A stretch of DNA of 61,931 nucleotides from Geosporobacter sp040797825 (GCA_040797825.1 JBFNEZ010000004.1:1-61931); one strand, 5' to 3'; counted from the stretch's first letter, positions 9,445-18,048 are shown. Notes: a model not told the origin generated them from the letters alone. Program-made: numbers and translations.

Positions 9445-9894
9445 ATGAGAGCTGTTGTCCAGAGAGTTAAACAGGCCTCTGTTGTTGTAGAAAAACAAAT
9501 TGTTGGTAAGATTGACAAGGGATTTTTAGTTTTGTTAGGAGTAGAGGATGAGGATAATATAAAGGATGTAGAGTATTTGGTTGAAAAGATCATCCACCTT
9601 AGAATTTTCGAAGATGAAAATGAAAAAATGAATCTTTCCTTAAAAGATATACAGGGAGAATTGTTAGTAGTTTCACAGTTTACCTTATTTGGAGATTGTC
9701 GAAAGGGCAGAAGACCCAGCTTTAGTACGGCAGCAAAACCAGATAAAGCAAACACCTTATATATGAAGTTTGTTGAACAATGCAAAGAAAACGGGTTAAA
9801 AGTAGAAACCGGTGTTTTTCAAGCCCATATGGAAGTAAATTTGTGTAATGATGGGCCTGTAACGATGTTAATAGACAGCAAAAAAAATTTTTAG
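9445..9894 (+). CDS. dtd: D-aminoacyl-tRNA deacylase
   Basis: 149 aa beginning MRAVVQRVKQASV, with the active-site region SQFTLFGDCRKGRRPSF and the C-terminal GPVTMLIDS (the cross-subunit Gly-cisPro motif NDGPVT). It removes D-amino acids wrongly attached to tRNA. RBS AAAGGAGGAATCAT. Probably in one transcript with relA upstream and the hydrolase downstream. Confidence 0.97.
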   Translation: MRAVVQRVKQASVVVEKQIVGKIDKGFLVLLGVEDEDNIKDVEYLVEKIIHLRIFEDENEKMNLSLKDIQGELLVVSQFTLFGDCRKGRRPSFSTAAKPDKANTLYMKFVEQCKENGLKVETGVFQAHMEVNLCNDGPVTMLIDSKKNF

Positions 9895-9906
9895 GAGGTG
9901 ATTTAT

Positions 9907-10530
9907 TTGTTTCTTGAGCGAATACCAGCGGGAGTATATGGTGCCAATTGTTATATTTTAGGTTGTGAGGAAACTGGAAAAGCTGCTGTAGTTGATCCTG
10001 GCGGAGATGCTGTTGAGATTCTTGAATATATTGAAAAATCACAGTTAGATCTGTCTTTTATCCTGCTTACCCATGGTCATGGAGATCACATTGGGGGTAT
10101 CCCTGATATTATAAAGGCTAAAGGGGTACCTGTACTCATTCACCGTGAAGATGCCTACCTGTTAGAGGATCCAGAAAAAAATCTTTCTATATACATGAGT
10201 GGTCCTAAGGTGTCTCTAAAAGCAGATAAACTCCTGACCGATGGGGATATTGTTCCGTTGGGCAATATAGATTTGAAAATCATTCATACACCGGGGCATA
10301 CACTGGGAAGCATCTGCATATTTACTGAAGATCTACTTTTTTCTGGAGATACGCTTTTTGCCAATTCTATTGGAAGAACAGATTTGGAAGGCGGTTCCTT
10401 CAAAAAAATTATTGATTCTATTTTAAATAAACTTTTCTCATTACCAGAGGATACAAGGGTAATGCCAGGACATGGACCAGCTACAAGCTTAAAAATTGAA
10501 AAACTCACGAATCCATTTGTGAACCAATAA
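9907..10530 (+). CDS. Metallo-beta-lactamase-fold hydrolase (glyoxalase II-like)
   Basis: 207 aa from TTG 9907, chosen because AGGAGGTG lies 6 nt upstream; a GTG at 9898 is inside that RBS. Metal-binding motif THGHGDH with later conserved His (HTPGHT), Asp (SGDTLF) and His (MPGHGP) give the full binuclear metal site. Members of this short, single-domain group hydrolyse thioesters such as S-lactoylglutathione-like substrates; the true substrate cannot be read from sequence. It lies 12 nt after dtd, so they are co-transcribed. Confidence 0.9.
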   Translation: MFLERIPAGVYGANCYILGCEETGKAAVVDPGGDAVEILEYIEKSQLDLSFILLTHGHGDHIGGIPDIIKAKGVPVLIHREDAYLLEDPEKNLSIYMSGPKVSLKADKLLTDGDIVPLGNIDLKIIHTPGHTLGSICIFTEDLLFSGDTLFANSIGRTDLEGGSFKKIIDSILNKLFSLPEDTRVMPGHGPATSLKIEKLTNPFVNQ

Positions 10531-10595
10531 ATATGCATATCCCCAAAATTATGTGGCTAAACTATAGCTAGAAAAATTTGTTGGGAGGGTTGCAG

Positions 10596-10778
10596 ATGGA
10601 TAAGAAAATTGGTCATTACTTAAATCAAAGGCATACAAATTCCTATACGGATATTGACTTTCATGATTTTATCGATATGATTCAATCAGGGTTGGGTGAT
10701 GAAGAAATAGCGAAGGAATTAGGGATCAATGGAAGTCATGTGAAAAAATTAAGAAATGAGATGTGTATGCGCTATTAA
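10596..10778 (+). CDS. 60-aa HTH-like hypothetical protein
   Basis: From ATG 10596, which has GGGAGGGTTGC upstream. Residues 20-58 read like a small helix-turn-helix (FHDFIDMIQSGLGDEEIAKE then a recognition-like helix SHVKKLRNEM). It is placed 17 nt before hemZ. The fold suggests a nucleic-acid-binding role, but I do not recognise a named family. A regulator of hemZ would be a guess. Confidence 0.7.
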   Translation: MDKKIGHYLNQRHTNSYTDIDFHDFIDMIQSGLGDEEIAKELGINGSHVKKLRNEMCMRY

Positions 10779-10795
10779 TATAGGGTGGTAGAATA

Positions 10796-12289
10796 ATGAA
10801 AGTGTTGTTACAAGGACATGATTACCAATATGAAGTATTAGAATTGTTGAAAATTTTTATAACTTCTTCCAATATTGACTTTATTAAGGAAAAAGCTTTG
10901 GCTGACGACCAAAGCTTTTTGTTAATCAATAGATTATATGCGCACAGAGAGCAGCTTTACGTACACTCACTAATTAAAAGATATGACAAGGTGCTATTTG
11001 AAGATAATCGCATGATTACAGTTTTTTCCCATGAGAAAAAAGAGTATATAAAAGAGATCAAAAGAAATATCAAATTAAGTATCTACGAGGCAGTTAGCAA
11101 TGTCTTTGAACAATGCCCTGAATGGGGAATTTTAACAGGTATTCGCCCTACTAAAATTACCCACGAACTTATGGATCATAAGTATACATTGGAAGAAATG
11201 AAAAAAATACTAAATCAAAAATACAAAATCAGTAATGAAAAAGCAAATCTACTGTTAGAAATTTCAGAGATCGAAAGACCATTTATTAAGAATAATACCA
11301 GGGATCTTTTCAGCCTGTATATCAGTATTCCTTTTTGTCCTACAAGATGTGTTTATTGCTCCTTTCCATCAAATCCATTAACAAATGCTGATAATGCTAT
11401 TGAAGAATATATGAATGCTTTAATTTTTGAAATTTCTGCTGTAGCAGAATTACTCAAAGAACATGGAAAACAGATTGAAACCTTGTATATTGGCGGGGGA
11501 ACTCCAACAGCATTGGATGCTAAGAGCTTAGACAAGCTATTGGCACATATAGACAAGCATATTGATCTTTTAAGTTTAAAAGAAATTACAGTAGAAGCAG
11601 GAAGGCCAGATACCATCAACAAAGAGAAATTAAAAATATTAAAAACTCACGGTGTAAATAGAATTAGTATAAATCCACAATCTATGAATGATAAAACCTT
11701 AGAAAAAATAGGGAGAAAGCATAGCTCAGAGGATATTATTGAGGCTTATTGGTTAGCAAAGAAGATAGGATTTTCATCTATCAACATGGATATTATCGTT
11801 GGTTTACCTGATGAAGGCTGTAAAGAGATTGAAACAACCATGAAAGAACTAGAGAAATTATCTCCAGAGAACATTACCGTACATACACTAGCAATAAAGA
11901 GAGCATCTAAGTTAAAAGAAAATCTACAGAATTATCAACTCATCCTAGAAAAACAAGCGAAGGAAATGTTAGAACTAACAAAACTATATACCCATAAAAT
12001 GGGCATGATACCCTATTACCTCTATAGACAGAAATTTATGGTAGGAAATCTAGAAAACACAGGTTATTGTAAGCCTAACTATCCATGTATCTATAATATT
12101 CAAATTATGGAAGAAAGACAAAGCATCTTAGCTTTAGGTGCTGGAGCCATCTCTAAATTTGTTTATCCAAAAGAAAATCGTTTAGAGAGAGTACCAAATA
12201 TAACCAATCTAGAGCAATACATATCTCGTGTTGAAGAAATGGTTGAACGAAAGAGAAAAGAGCTGCAAAAGCAATCGGCAATCTATTGA
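10796..12289 (+). CDS. hemZ: Radical SAM coproporphyrinogen III dehydrogenase-like protein HemZ
   Basis: 497 aa. An N-terminal ~160-residue domain ending in GILTGIRPTK, typical of HemZ and not of HemN, then radical SAM motif CPTRCVYC (Cys181, Cys185, Cys188) followed by SFPSNP, and GGGTPTALD. HemZ proteins are assigned to oxygen-independent coproporphyrinogen III oxidation. No other haem gene is present here, so the physiological substrate in this organism is uncertain. The stop codon overlaps the -35 box of the next promoter. Confidence 0.9.
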   Translation: MKVLLQGHDYQYEVLELLKIFITSSNIDFIKEKALADDQSFLLINRLYAHREQLYVHSLIKRYDKVLFEDNRMITVFSHEKKEYIKEIKRNIKLSIYEAVSNVFEQCPEWGILTGIRPTKITHELMDHKYTLEEMKKILNQKYKISNEKANLLLEISEIERPFIKNNTRDLFSLYISIPFCPTRCVYCSFPSNPLTNADNAIEEYMNALIFEISAVAELLKEHGKQIETLYIGGGTPTALDAKSLDKLLAHIDKHIDLLSLKEITVEAGRPDTINKEKLKILKTHGVNRISINPQSMNDKTLEKIGRKHSSEDIIEAYWLAKKIGFSSINMDIIVGLPDEGCKEIETTMKELEKLSPENITVHTLAIKRASKLKENLQNYQLILEKQAKEMLELTKLYTHKMGMIPYYLYRQKFMVGNLENTGYCKPNYPCIYNIQIMEERQSILALGAGAISKFVYPKENRLERVPNITNLEQYISRVEEMVERKRKELQKQSAIY

Positions 12290-12314
12290 CAGTTGAAAGA
12301 TGCTGTCTTATAAT
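12286..12314 (+). promoter_or_regulatory. Sigma-A promoter of the hisS-aspS T-box transcript
   Basis: Perfect TTGACA (12286-12291), 17-bp spacer, perfect TATAAT (12309-12314). The -35 overlaps the hemZ stop codon. Confidence 0.9.
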
Positions 12315-12324
12315 AGTAAAAGTA

Positions 12325-12563
12325 GCAGTAAATGCCATGATAAGGAAGAGTAATCATAATTCAGTTTTTAGCGAGTCGGGGACGGTGGAAGTCCGATAAT
12401 GATGATTATGATGAAGACACCTTTGAGCAGGCTATCTGAAGTTTTGTAGGATAGCACGTAAACCAGCGTTAAGGGTAAGAGTGGGATTTTCCAACAAGGG
12501 TGGTACCGCGGGATATAAAACTTCTCGTCCCTGTCAACAATAGGGATGTTGGAGTTTTTTTAT
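12325..12563 (+). promoter_or_regulatory. T-box riboswitch upstream of hisS-aspS
   Basis: A leader with the AGAGTA GA-motif near 12347, a stem I with the distal-loop pattern ending GGTGGAAGTCCG, the conserved T-box sequence AAGGGTGGTACCGCGG (12496-12511) and a downstream terminator (GTCCCTGT pairing with ATAGGGAT, then a run of T at 12555-12561). T-boxes bind uncharged tRNA at a specifier codon and at the T-box bulge to prevent termination. The 3' side of the specifier region reads AATGATGATTATG, which offers GAT (Asp) codons and no His codon, so tRNA-Asp looks the more likely ligand even though hisS is first. Specifier assignment is by eye. Confidence 0.92.
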
Positions 12564-12588
12564 TTTCTAATTTTAAAGGAGGGCTACT

Positions 12589-13854
12589 ATGAAAAACATT
12601 CAAGTGCCAAGGGGAACCAGAGATGTATTGCCACCAGAAGTATACAAATGGAATTACGTTGAAGCGCTATTTCGTCATATTTGTGAAAAATTCGGATATA
12701 AAGAAATACGCACGCCAATATTTGAGCATACAGAACTCTTTCATAGAGGGGTTGGAGAGACTACAGATATTGTACAGAAAGAGATGTACTCTTTTAAAGA
12801 TAATGGAGATAGAGAAATCACTCTAAAACCTGAAGGAACATCTCCCGTTGTTCGATCTTTTATTGAAAATAAATTGTATGCAGATACACAACCAACTAAA
12901 CTCTATTATATTACACCTTGCTTCCGCTATGAACGTCCCCAGGCAGGAAGATTAAGAGCTTTCCATCAGTTTGGTGTGGAAGTATTCGGAACTAGCAACC
13001 CTGCTGTAGATGCAGAAACAATTGGACTTGCTATGGCTTTCTATAAAAGCTTAGATATCAAAAATCTTGAGTTAAGAATCAATAGTGTGGGCTGTCCCGA
13101 GTGTAGAAGAAAATACAATGATACCCTTAGAAATTATTTAAGTACGAGGGTAGACAGGCTTTGTAAGACATGTCAAGATAGATACGAGAGAAATCCGATG
13201 CGTATTATTGATTGTAAGGTGGAAAGTTGTAAAAAAGAGATTGCTGATATTCCTCTTATGCTAGATCATGTTTGTGAAGACTGTAGAAATGACTTCGAGG
13301 GATTAAAGGAAAATCTAACTTTGATGGAGATTCCATACCAAGTAGATCCAACTATTGTAAGAGGATTAGACTATTACACTAAAACAGCTTTTGAAATTAT
13401 ATCCCATGAAATTGGTGCGCAGGGAACAGTTTGTGGCGGTGGTAGATATGATGGTCTCATCGAATGTTTAGGAGGTCCTGCTACACCGGGAGTAGGTTTT
13501 GCAATGGGTGTGGAAAGACTCCTATTAACATTACAAAATAACAATATTGAAATTCCTAAGCCAAAGGGAATTGATATTTTTATTGCTACGATTGGAGAGA
13601 ATGCATCTAAAGAAGCAGTAAAGCTTTTACATAAACTAAGACTAGAAGGTATTGCTGCAGATAAGGATCATATGAATAGAAGTTTAAAAGCCCAATTTAA
13701 ATATGCAGATAAACTTCATGCTGCTTATACTATTGTAATTGGCGATGATGAACTAGATAAGGATTCTGTTCAATTAAAGAATATGGAAACAGGTCAGCAA
13801 GAAGAGATAAAGTTAAGTACCATTTTGGAACTTATGAAATCAAAGATTAAATAG
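12589..13854 (+). CDS. hisS: Histidyl-tRNA synthetase
   Basis: 421 aa class II synthetase: motif 1 region RTPIFEHTELFHRGVG, motif 2 TPCFRYERPQAGRLRAFHQFG, histidine motifs GLDYYTKTAFE and GGGRYDGL, motif 3 GVGFAMGVERL, and a C-terminal anticodon-binding domain. A CPEC/CKTC zinc-like cysteine insertion sits near residues 174-230. ATG has AAAGGAGGGCTACT upstream. It attaches histidine to tRNA-His. First gene of a T-box operon with aspS 12 nt downstream. Confidence 0.98.
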   Translation: MKNIQVPRGTRDVLPPEVYKWNYVEALFRHICEKFGYKEIRTPIFEHTELFHRGVGETTDIVQKEMYSFKDNGDREITLKPEGTSPVVRSFIENKLYADTQPTKLYYITPCFRYERPQAGRLRAFHQFGVEVFGTSNPAVDAETIGLAMAFYKSLDIKNLELRINSVGCPECRRKYNDTLRNYLSTRVDRLCKTCQDRYERNPMRIIDCKVESCKKEIADIPLMLDHVCEDCRNDFEGLKENLTLMEIPYQVDPTIVRGLDYYTKTAFEIISHEIGAQGTVCGGGRYDGLIECLGGPATPGVGFAMGVERLLLTLQNNNIEIPKPKGIDIFIATIGENASKEAVKLLHKLRLEGIAADKDHMNRSLKAQFKYADKLHAAYTIVIGDDELDKDSVQLKNMETGQQEEIKLSTILELMKSKIK

Positions 13855-13866
13855 GGAGGTTTTCTT

Positions 13867-15645
13867 ATGGCTGAAGCACTAGGAACAATGAAAAGAACGC
13901 ATATGTGTGGCAATCTTAATTTATCTAATGTTGAAGAAGAAGTTGTCATCATGGGATGGGTTCAAAAAAGAAGAGATTTAGGAGGGTTGATATTTGCAGA
14001 TTTAAGAGATAGAGCAGGATTAGTACAGATCATATTTGATAAGGACATATCTGAAGAAGCATTTTTAAAGGCCGAGAAAATAAGAAGTGAGTATGTGCTA
14101 GGTGTGCGAGGTGTAGTTAAGCAGAGACAATCTATAAATGCCAATATTCCTACAGGTGAAATTGAAATCTTTGCAAAAGAATTAAAAATCCTTTCAGAAG
14201 CTCTGACACCTCCTATCTATATTGAAGACAATGACGAAGTTTCAGAAAATCTACGCTTAAAGTATAGGTATTTAGACTTAAGAAAGCCTAAAATGCAAAA
14301 AAAATTAATGTTTCGACATAAACTCGCAAAAACTGTAAGAGATTTTCTCGATAATAACGGCTTTGCGGAAATAGAGACTCCAGTTTTGGGAAAACCTACA
14401 CCAGAAGGGGCAAGAGACTATTTGGTACCAAGTAGAGTCAACCCAGGCAAATTCTATGCGCTGCCACAATCACCCCAGCTATTTAAGCAGCTTTTGATGG
14501 TATCTGGGATGGATAGATATTTTCAGATAGTAAAGTGCTTTCGAGATGAGGATCTAAGAGCAGATAGACAACCAGAATTCACACAAATCGATATTGAAAT
14601 GTCTTTTGTAGACATTGAAGATGTACTTTCAATGAATGAGAGATTGCTTCAAAGGATTTTTAAGGACATGATGAATATTGATATAGAGCTGCCGCTTAAA
14701 CGTATGCCTTATACGGAAGCAATGGAGCGTTATGGTTCCGATAAACCAGATATACGATTTGGATTCGAGCTTAAATGCATCAATGACATTGTGGCGGAGT
14801 GTGGCTTTAAGGTATTTAAAGACACTATTGCCAATGGTGGAGATGTGAGAGGGATAAATATAAATGGTTATGGAGACAGGTTTAGTAGAAAAGATATTAC
14901 AAAGCTTGAGGATTATGTAAAAACCTATGGTGCAAAGGGATTGTCATGGATAAAAATTGGAAGTGAGGGGATTCAATCACCCATTGCAAAATTCTTTGAA
15001 GAAGCAGAAATGCAAAAACTGCTTGAGCGATTTAGTGCAAAGGAGGGAGATCTTATCCTTTTTGTTGCAGATAAACCTGGTGTTGTATTTGACGCCCTAG
15101 GTCATCTAAGGGTAGAGGCTGCAAAACAACTAGAATTATTGGATAAAAATGAGTATAAGTTACTCTGGGTAACAGAATTTCCACTTTTTGAGTATGATGA
15201 AGAAGAAAATCGATATGTAGCCAAACATCATCCTTTCACTTCTCCTATGGATGAAGATGTTGAAATTTTGGAAAAGGATCCTGGTAAGGTAAGAGCCAAA
15301 GCCTATGATATCGTTTTAAATGGCATAGAGTTAGGTGGGGGAAGTATCCGAATTCATCGCAGCGAACTTCAGCAAAAAATGTTTAAAGCCTTAGGATTCT
15401 CGGAGGAAGAGGCTTGGGATAAATTTGGATTTTTATTAGAAGCCTTTAAATATGGAACACCGCCCCATGGTGGCATTGCCTATGGTTTAGACAGATTGGT
15501 CATGTTATTAACAGGAAGTGATAGTATCCGGGAGGTTATAGCTTTCCCCAAAACACAAAATGCATCCTCTCCTATGACGGAAGATCCAACTACTGTAGAG
15601 GAAAAACAACTAAAGGAGCTTCACATTAAAGTAGATATTGAATAA
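13867..15645 (+). CDS. aspS: Aspartyl-tRNA synthetase (bacterial type)
   Basis: 592 aa, the length of bacterial AspRS with its GAD insertion domain. An N-terminal OB-fold anticodon domain (WVQKRRDLGGLIFADLRDR), motif 2 FRDEDLRADRQPEFTQID, and C-terminal GIAYGLDRLVML. It charges tRNA-Asp; whether it also charges tRNA-Asn depends on presence of AsnRS/GatCAB elsewhere. Last gene of the T-box operon; a terminator follows. Confidence 0.98.
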   Translation: MAEALGTMKRTHMCGNLNLSNVEEEVVIMGWVQKRRDLGGLIFADLRDRAGLVQIIFDKDISEEAFLKAEKIRSEYVLGVRGVVKQRQSINANIPTGEIEIFAKELKILSEALTPPIYIEDNDEVSENLRLKYRYLDLRKPKMQKKLMFRHKLAKTVRDFLDNNGFAEIETPVLGKPTPEGARDYLVPSRVNPGKFYALPQSPQLFKQLLMVSGMDRYFQIVKCFRDEDLRADRQPEFTQIDIEMSFVDIEDVLSMNERLLQRIFKDMMNIDIELPLKRMPYTEAMERYGSDKPDIRFGFELKCINDIVAECGFKVFKDTIANGGDVRGININGYGDRFSRKDITKLEDYVKTYGAKGLSWIKIGSEGIQSPIAKFFEEAEMQKLLERFSAKEGDLILFVADKPGVVFDALGHLRVEAAKQLELLDKNEYKLLWVTEFPLFEYDEEENRYVAKHHPFTSPMDEDVEILEKDPGKVRAKAYDIVLNGIELGGGSIRIHRSELQQKMFKALGFSEEEAWDKFGFLLEAFKYGTPPHGGIAYGLDRLVMLLTGSDSIREVIAFPKTQNASSPMTEDPTTVEEKQLKELHIKVDIE

Positions 15646-15653
15646 AGAACAAC

Positions 15654-15688
15654 AAAAATGGAGTGTGTAATTTACACTCCATTTTTTG
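15654..15688 (+). terminator. Terminator after aspS
   Basis: AAAAATGGAGTGTGTAA hairpin pairing with TTTACACTCCATTTTTT: strong stem with flanking A and T runs 9 nt after the stop. Confidence 0.88.
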
Positions 15689-15734
15689 TTGACAGAATAA
15701 CCCTTGTATTATATAATAATGATAATCAATATCA
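15689..15734 (+). promoter_or_regulatory. Sigma-A promoter overlapped by a Fur box
   Basis: Perfect TTGACA (15689-15694), 17-bp spacer, perfect TATAAT (15712-15717). Directly downstream, over the expected start of transcription, TGATAATCAATATCA (15720-15734) matches the 7-1-7 Fur box TGATAATNATTATCA at 13 of 14 defined positions. A strong promoter with a repressor box over +1 fits iron-repressed expression of the DUF2325 gene. A Fur-family gene lies at 49591 in this window. Confidence 0.8.
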
Positions 15735-15752
15735 AATAGAGAGGTGATGATG

Positions 15753-16052
15753 ATGACAGCACTTATTGTCGGTGGAGATAAATTAGGAAATATTCCTGAT
15801 GTATTAACGGAAAGAGGAATTTATGATTACATACATTGGCCAGGTAGAAAAAAAGGAATGCGAAAGAAATCCATTCCGACTAATATCGATATGATTATCA
15901 TATTAGTGGATTTTATTGAGCATAATCTGACAGAGATTATTAAAGAACATTCTAAGAGCAATAATATTCCCTGTATTTTTTCAAAAAGAGCATGTAGTGA
16001 TTTAGCTAGCAAGTTGGACAACTGTAAAAACTGTAATATTTGTAAAATGTAA
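15753..16052 (+). CDS. DUF2325 domain protein with C-terminal CxxCxxC
   Basis: 99 aa from the third in-frame ATG (15753), 6 nt after GAGAGGTG; two other ATGs and a GTG just upstream cannot be excluded. The family signature TALIVGGDKLGNI starts the protein. The C-terminus has Cys91, Cys94 and Cys97 (CKNCNIC) plus two more cysteines near residues 75-82, suggesting metal or Fe-S binding. DUF2325 proteins have no agreed function. The Fur box on its promoter suggests a role in iron shortage; that is inference. Confidence 0.88.
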   Translation: MTALIVGGDKLGNIPDVLTERGIYDYIHWPGRKKGMRKKSIPTNIDMIIILVDFIEHNLTEIIKEHSKSNNIPCIFSKRACSDLASKLDNCKNCNICKM

Positions 16053-16060
16053 TATGAGAT

Positions 16061-16098
16061 AAATAAAAATAGCTTCAATAGTGAAGCTATTTTTATTT
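16061..16098 (+). terminator. Terminator after the DUF2325 gene
   Basis: Perfect 17-bp stem (16061-16077 with 16082-16098), 4-nt loop, with A- and T-rich ends that allow termination in either direction. Confidence 0.88.
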
Positions 16099-16201
16099 AT
16101 CTTAAAGATTTAGACTAGTAGGTGGCGTAAATATAGTATAGAATGAGTATAGCGGCTTCATTTGCCTGAATTTTAAAAATGAATAAAATGAGGTGGTAGA
16201 G

Positions 16202-16639
16202 GTGAATCAAAGGGGAGAAGTTAAAGAAATCTTAAAAGGGAATAAAGCACGAATTTTAATGAAAAAGCATGCTGCTTGCGGTGAGTGTGGTGCTTGTCAG
16301 CATGGTAAGGAAAATATGAATCTGACTATTTCAGCAGTCAATGATATTGGTGCCCAAGTAGGGGATGTGGTCGAAGTAAATATGGATACACAAAATGTAC
16401 TAGGAGCGGCATTTATTATGTATGTTATACCATTATTCTTTATGTTGCTAGGGATCGGTGGGAGTAGTTATCTATTAAATAAGATAGGTTTTGGAGGTCA
16501 GATAGAGTTCTATGCAGTGCTTGCTGGATTCAGCCTTATGGCAATATCTTTTTTGATTATTCGACAATTCGAAGATAGATTTAGAAATAATAGGAAATAT
16601 ATTCCCGAAATTACTAGAGTTATAGATTCAGACAAATAA
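16202..16639 (+). CDS. RseC/SoxR-reducing-type membrane protein
   Basis: 145 aa from GTG 16202, chosen because GAGGTG lies 6 nt upstream. N-terminal CGECGAC (Cys26, Cys29, Cys32) after a short beta-rich segment, then two membrane segments (about 73-95 and 103-122). This is the RseC layout. In Proteobacteria RseC-like proteins help reduce SoxR or act with Rnf electron-transport complexes; in Clostridia single copies next to rnf genes are common. No rnf or rsx gene is here, so the partner is unknown. Confidence 0.85.
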   Translation: MNQRGEVKEILKGNKARILMKKHAACGECGACQHGKENMNLTISAVNDIGAQVGDVVEVNMDTQNVLGAAFIMYVIPLFFMLLGIGGSSYLLNKIGFGGQIEFYAVLAGFSLMAISFLIIRQFEDRFRNNRKYIPEITRVIDSDK

Positions 16640-16652
16640 AAATTAGAATTCA

Positions 16653-16690
16653 TTTAATTTACATAATATTATTATGTAAATTAAAAAAAT
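16653..16690. terminator. Bidirectional terminator between the convergent RseC-like and ThrE genes
   Basis: A 15-bp perfect stem (16653-16667 with 16671-16685) with A/T runs on both sides, placed between two convergent genes. Confidence 0.8.
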
Positions 16691-16707
16691 ATAATCCATT
16701 ATTTGGC

Positions 16708-17136
16708 TTATATTTTTTTAATAAAAAACAGACGAGTAATTGATGCAATAATAAAGATAGCAGCAGCTATACTTCCAGCAACAAAGAAGGTTTCACTACC
16801 AATGAGAGCTGCTTTGCTAAAATCTTTTTCAATGATGGCTAACATTGTATAATACATTCCCGAACCAGGAACCAGGGGCAATATACCTGGAATAATAAAA
16901 ACTGTCACAGCTTCTTTGAATCTACGGGCAAATATTTCACTTATAAATGCAACCATACAAGCGGCAACAAAGGAAGCAATAACTAAAGATTGATTCAGTT
17001 GTATATGCATATAAGCATAAGTGAACCAACCTAGAGCACCAGAGAAAGCTGTCTTTAAAATAGCATTGGAAGGAATATTAAATAATACACTAAAGCCAAT
17101 GATAGAAAGTGCTGCATATAGAAATTGATGTATCAT
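16708..17136 (-). CDS. Threonine/serine exporter, small (DUF3815/ThrE_2) subunit
   Basis: 142 aa with four to five hydrophobic segments, ending in ITRLFFIKKI. Its sequence GILPLVPGSGMYYTM is the typical signature of the ThrE_2 half. ATG overlaps the stop of the larger subunit by 4 nt (ATGA), with GGGGTGATAGG upstream. Together the two proteins reproduce the two halves of the fused ThrE exporter of Corynebacterium, which exports threonine and serine. Substrate is inferred from family only. Confidence 0.9.
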   Translation of the reverse strand: MIHQFLYAALSIIGFSVLFNIPSNAILKTAFSGALGWFTYAYMHIQLNQSLVIASFVAACMVAFISEIFARRFKEAVTVFIIPGILPLVPGSGMYYTMLAIIEKDFSKAALIGSETFFVAGSIAAAIFIIASITRLFFIKKI

Positions 17137-17918
17137 ATACCTATCACCCCTACTCTATATAACCAAAAGTTCATAACAATCCCTACGCCTACAGCTATGG
17201 ATACAGCAACAATTACAGCCTCTGCTGCTCTGGATAATCCTGACAACAAATCCCCTGAAATAGAATCACGAACAGCATTGGTGATAGATACCCCTGGTAA
17301 AAGAATCATAATAGAACTAATAACGATCTTATCTAAATTAGTTCCCATATTTAAGCTAACGCTGAGTATGCCCAGAAGAGAGGCTAGTATTCCTCCAATG
17401 ACGTTTTCCAAAAACAGATTTGTATTTTTCTTCTGAATATAAGTAATTATTCCATAGACAAACATGGAAATTACAAAAGAGCTAATGAAATCCATATAAG
17501 TTGCACCTAATAAGAGGCCAAAAAATGCGGATGCCATGCCAGCACATATCGTTCTTAGACTTTCTTTGTATTTTGGAATGGCGTCGATTATTTTTAATTG
17601 CTCCATACCCATTTCTAAAGTAATGTTCTCATCTACTATTTTTCTAGAAAAATCATTTACCATAGATATTTTATTTAAATTAATAGAGCGGGTACGAATT
17701 CGTTTGATAAGTGTGGTTACCTGCTCGTTCTCGATTTCTGAAGCAATAGAAACAAAGATACCCGTTGGTGTTACAAAGGATTCTACAAACGAGATATGGT
17801 AGGCTTTACAAATTCGAACGATAGTATCTTCAACACGATAGGTTTCTGCCCCATTCTCTAACATGATCTGTCCTGCATACAGGGCAAGAATAAGTATTTT
17901 TTTTCGAGCATCCTCCAA
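17133..17918 (-). CDS. Threonine/serine exporter, large (DUF1212/ThrE) subunit
   Basis: 261 aa from TTG 17918, with AAGGAGG about 7 nt upstream. The cytoplasmic N-terminal domain (GQIMLENGAETYRVEDT, the DUF1212 signature) is followed by five membrane segments from about residue 120. It pairs with the translationally coupled small subunit. It lies divergent to glyA, which interconverts serine and glycine: a serine exporter beside serine hydroxymethyltransferase is biologically coherent. Confidence 0.92.
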   Translation of the reverse strand: MEDARKKILILALYAGQIMLENGAETYRVEDTIVRICKAYHISFVESFVTPTGIFVSIASEIENEQVTTLIKRIRTRSINLNKISMVNDFSRKIVDENITLEMGMEQLKIIDAIPKYKESLRTICAGMASAFFGLLLGATYMDFISSFVISMFVYGIITYIQKKNTNLFLENVIGGILASLLGILSVSLNMGTNLDKIVISSIMILLPGVSITNAVRDSISGDLLSGLSRAAEAVIVAVSIAVGVGIVMNFWLYRVGVIGI

Positions 17919-17939
17919 TGTTGTTCCTCCTTAAACTAG

Positions 17940-17981
17940 ATTATCATAATATTATACTTGCACGTATAATATTATGATAAT
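17940..17981. promoter_or_regulatory. Large dyad overlapping the thrE promoter: probable operator
   Basis: Two perfect 18-bp arms (17940-17957 and 17964-17981) with a 6-bp centre TTGCAC. The minus-strand -10 box lies inside the right arm and the expected start of transcription lies at the centre, so a full hairpin could not form in the RNA. A DNA operator is therefore more likely than a terminator or leader hairpin. The binding protein is unknown. Confidence 0.6.
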
Positions 17982-17997
17982 TATTACCTATTTTCAA
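17969..17997 (-). promoter_or_regulatory. Sigma-A promoter for the thrE pair
   Basis: On the minus strand: TTGAAA (17997-17992), 17-bp spacer, TAATAT (17974-17969). Four to five of six matches in each box, located 50 nt before the TTG start. Confidence 0.6.
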
Positions 17998-18048
17998 TAA
18001 GAAATTAAGTAATAATAAAAATGAATATAGATACATGATAATGTATAC

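Noticed and set aside
17125..17436. 103-aa plus-strand reading frame inside the ThrE genes
   Set aside because: Antisense shadow of a clear ThrE protein; Pro/Thr-rich composition of a complement frame and no RBS.
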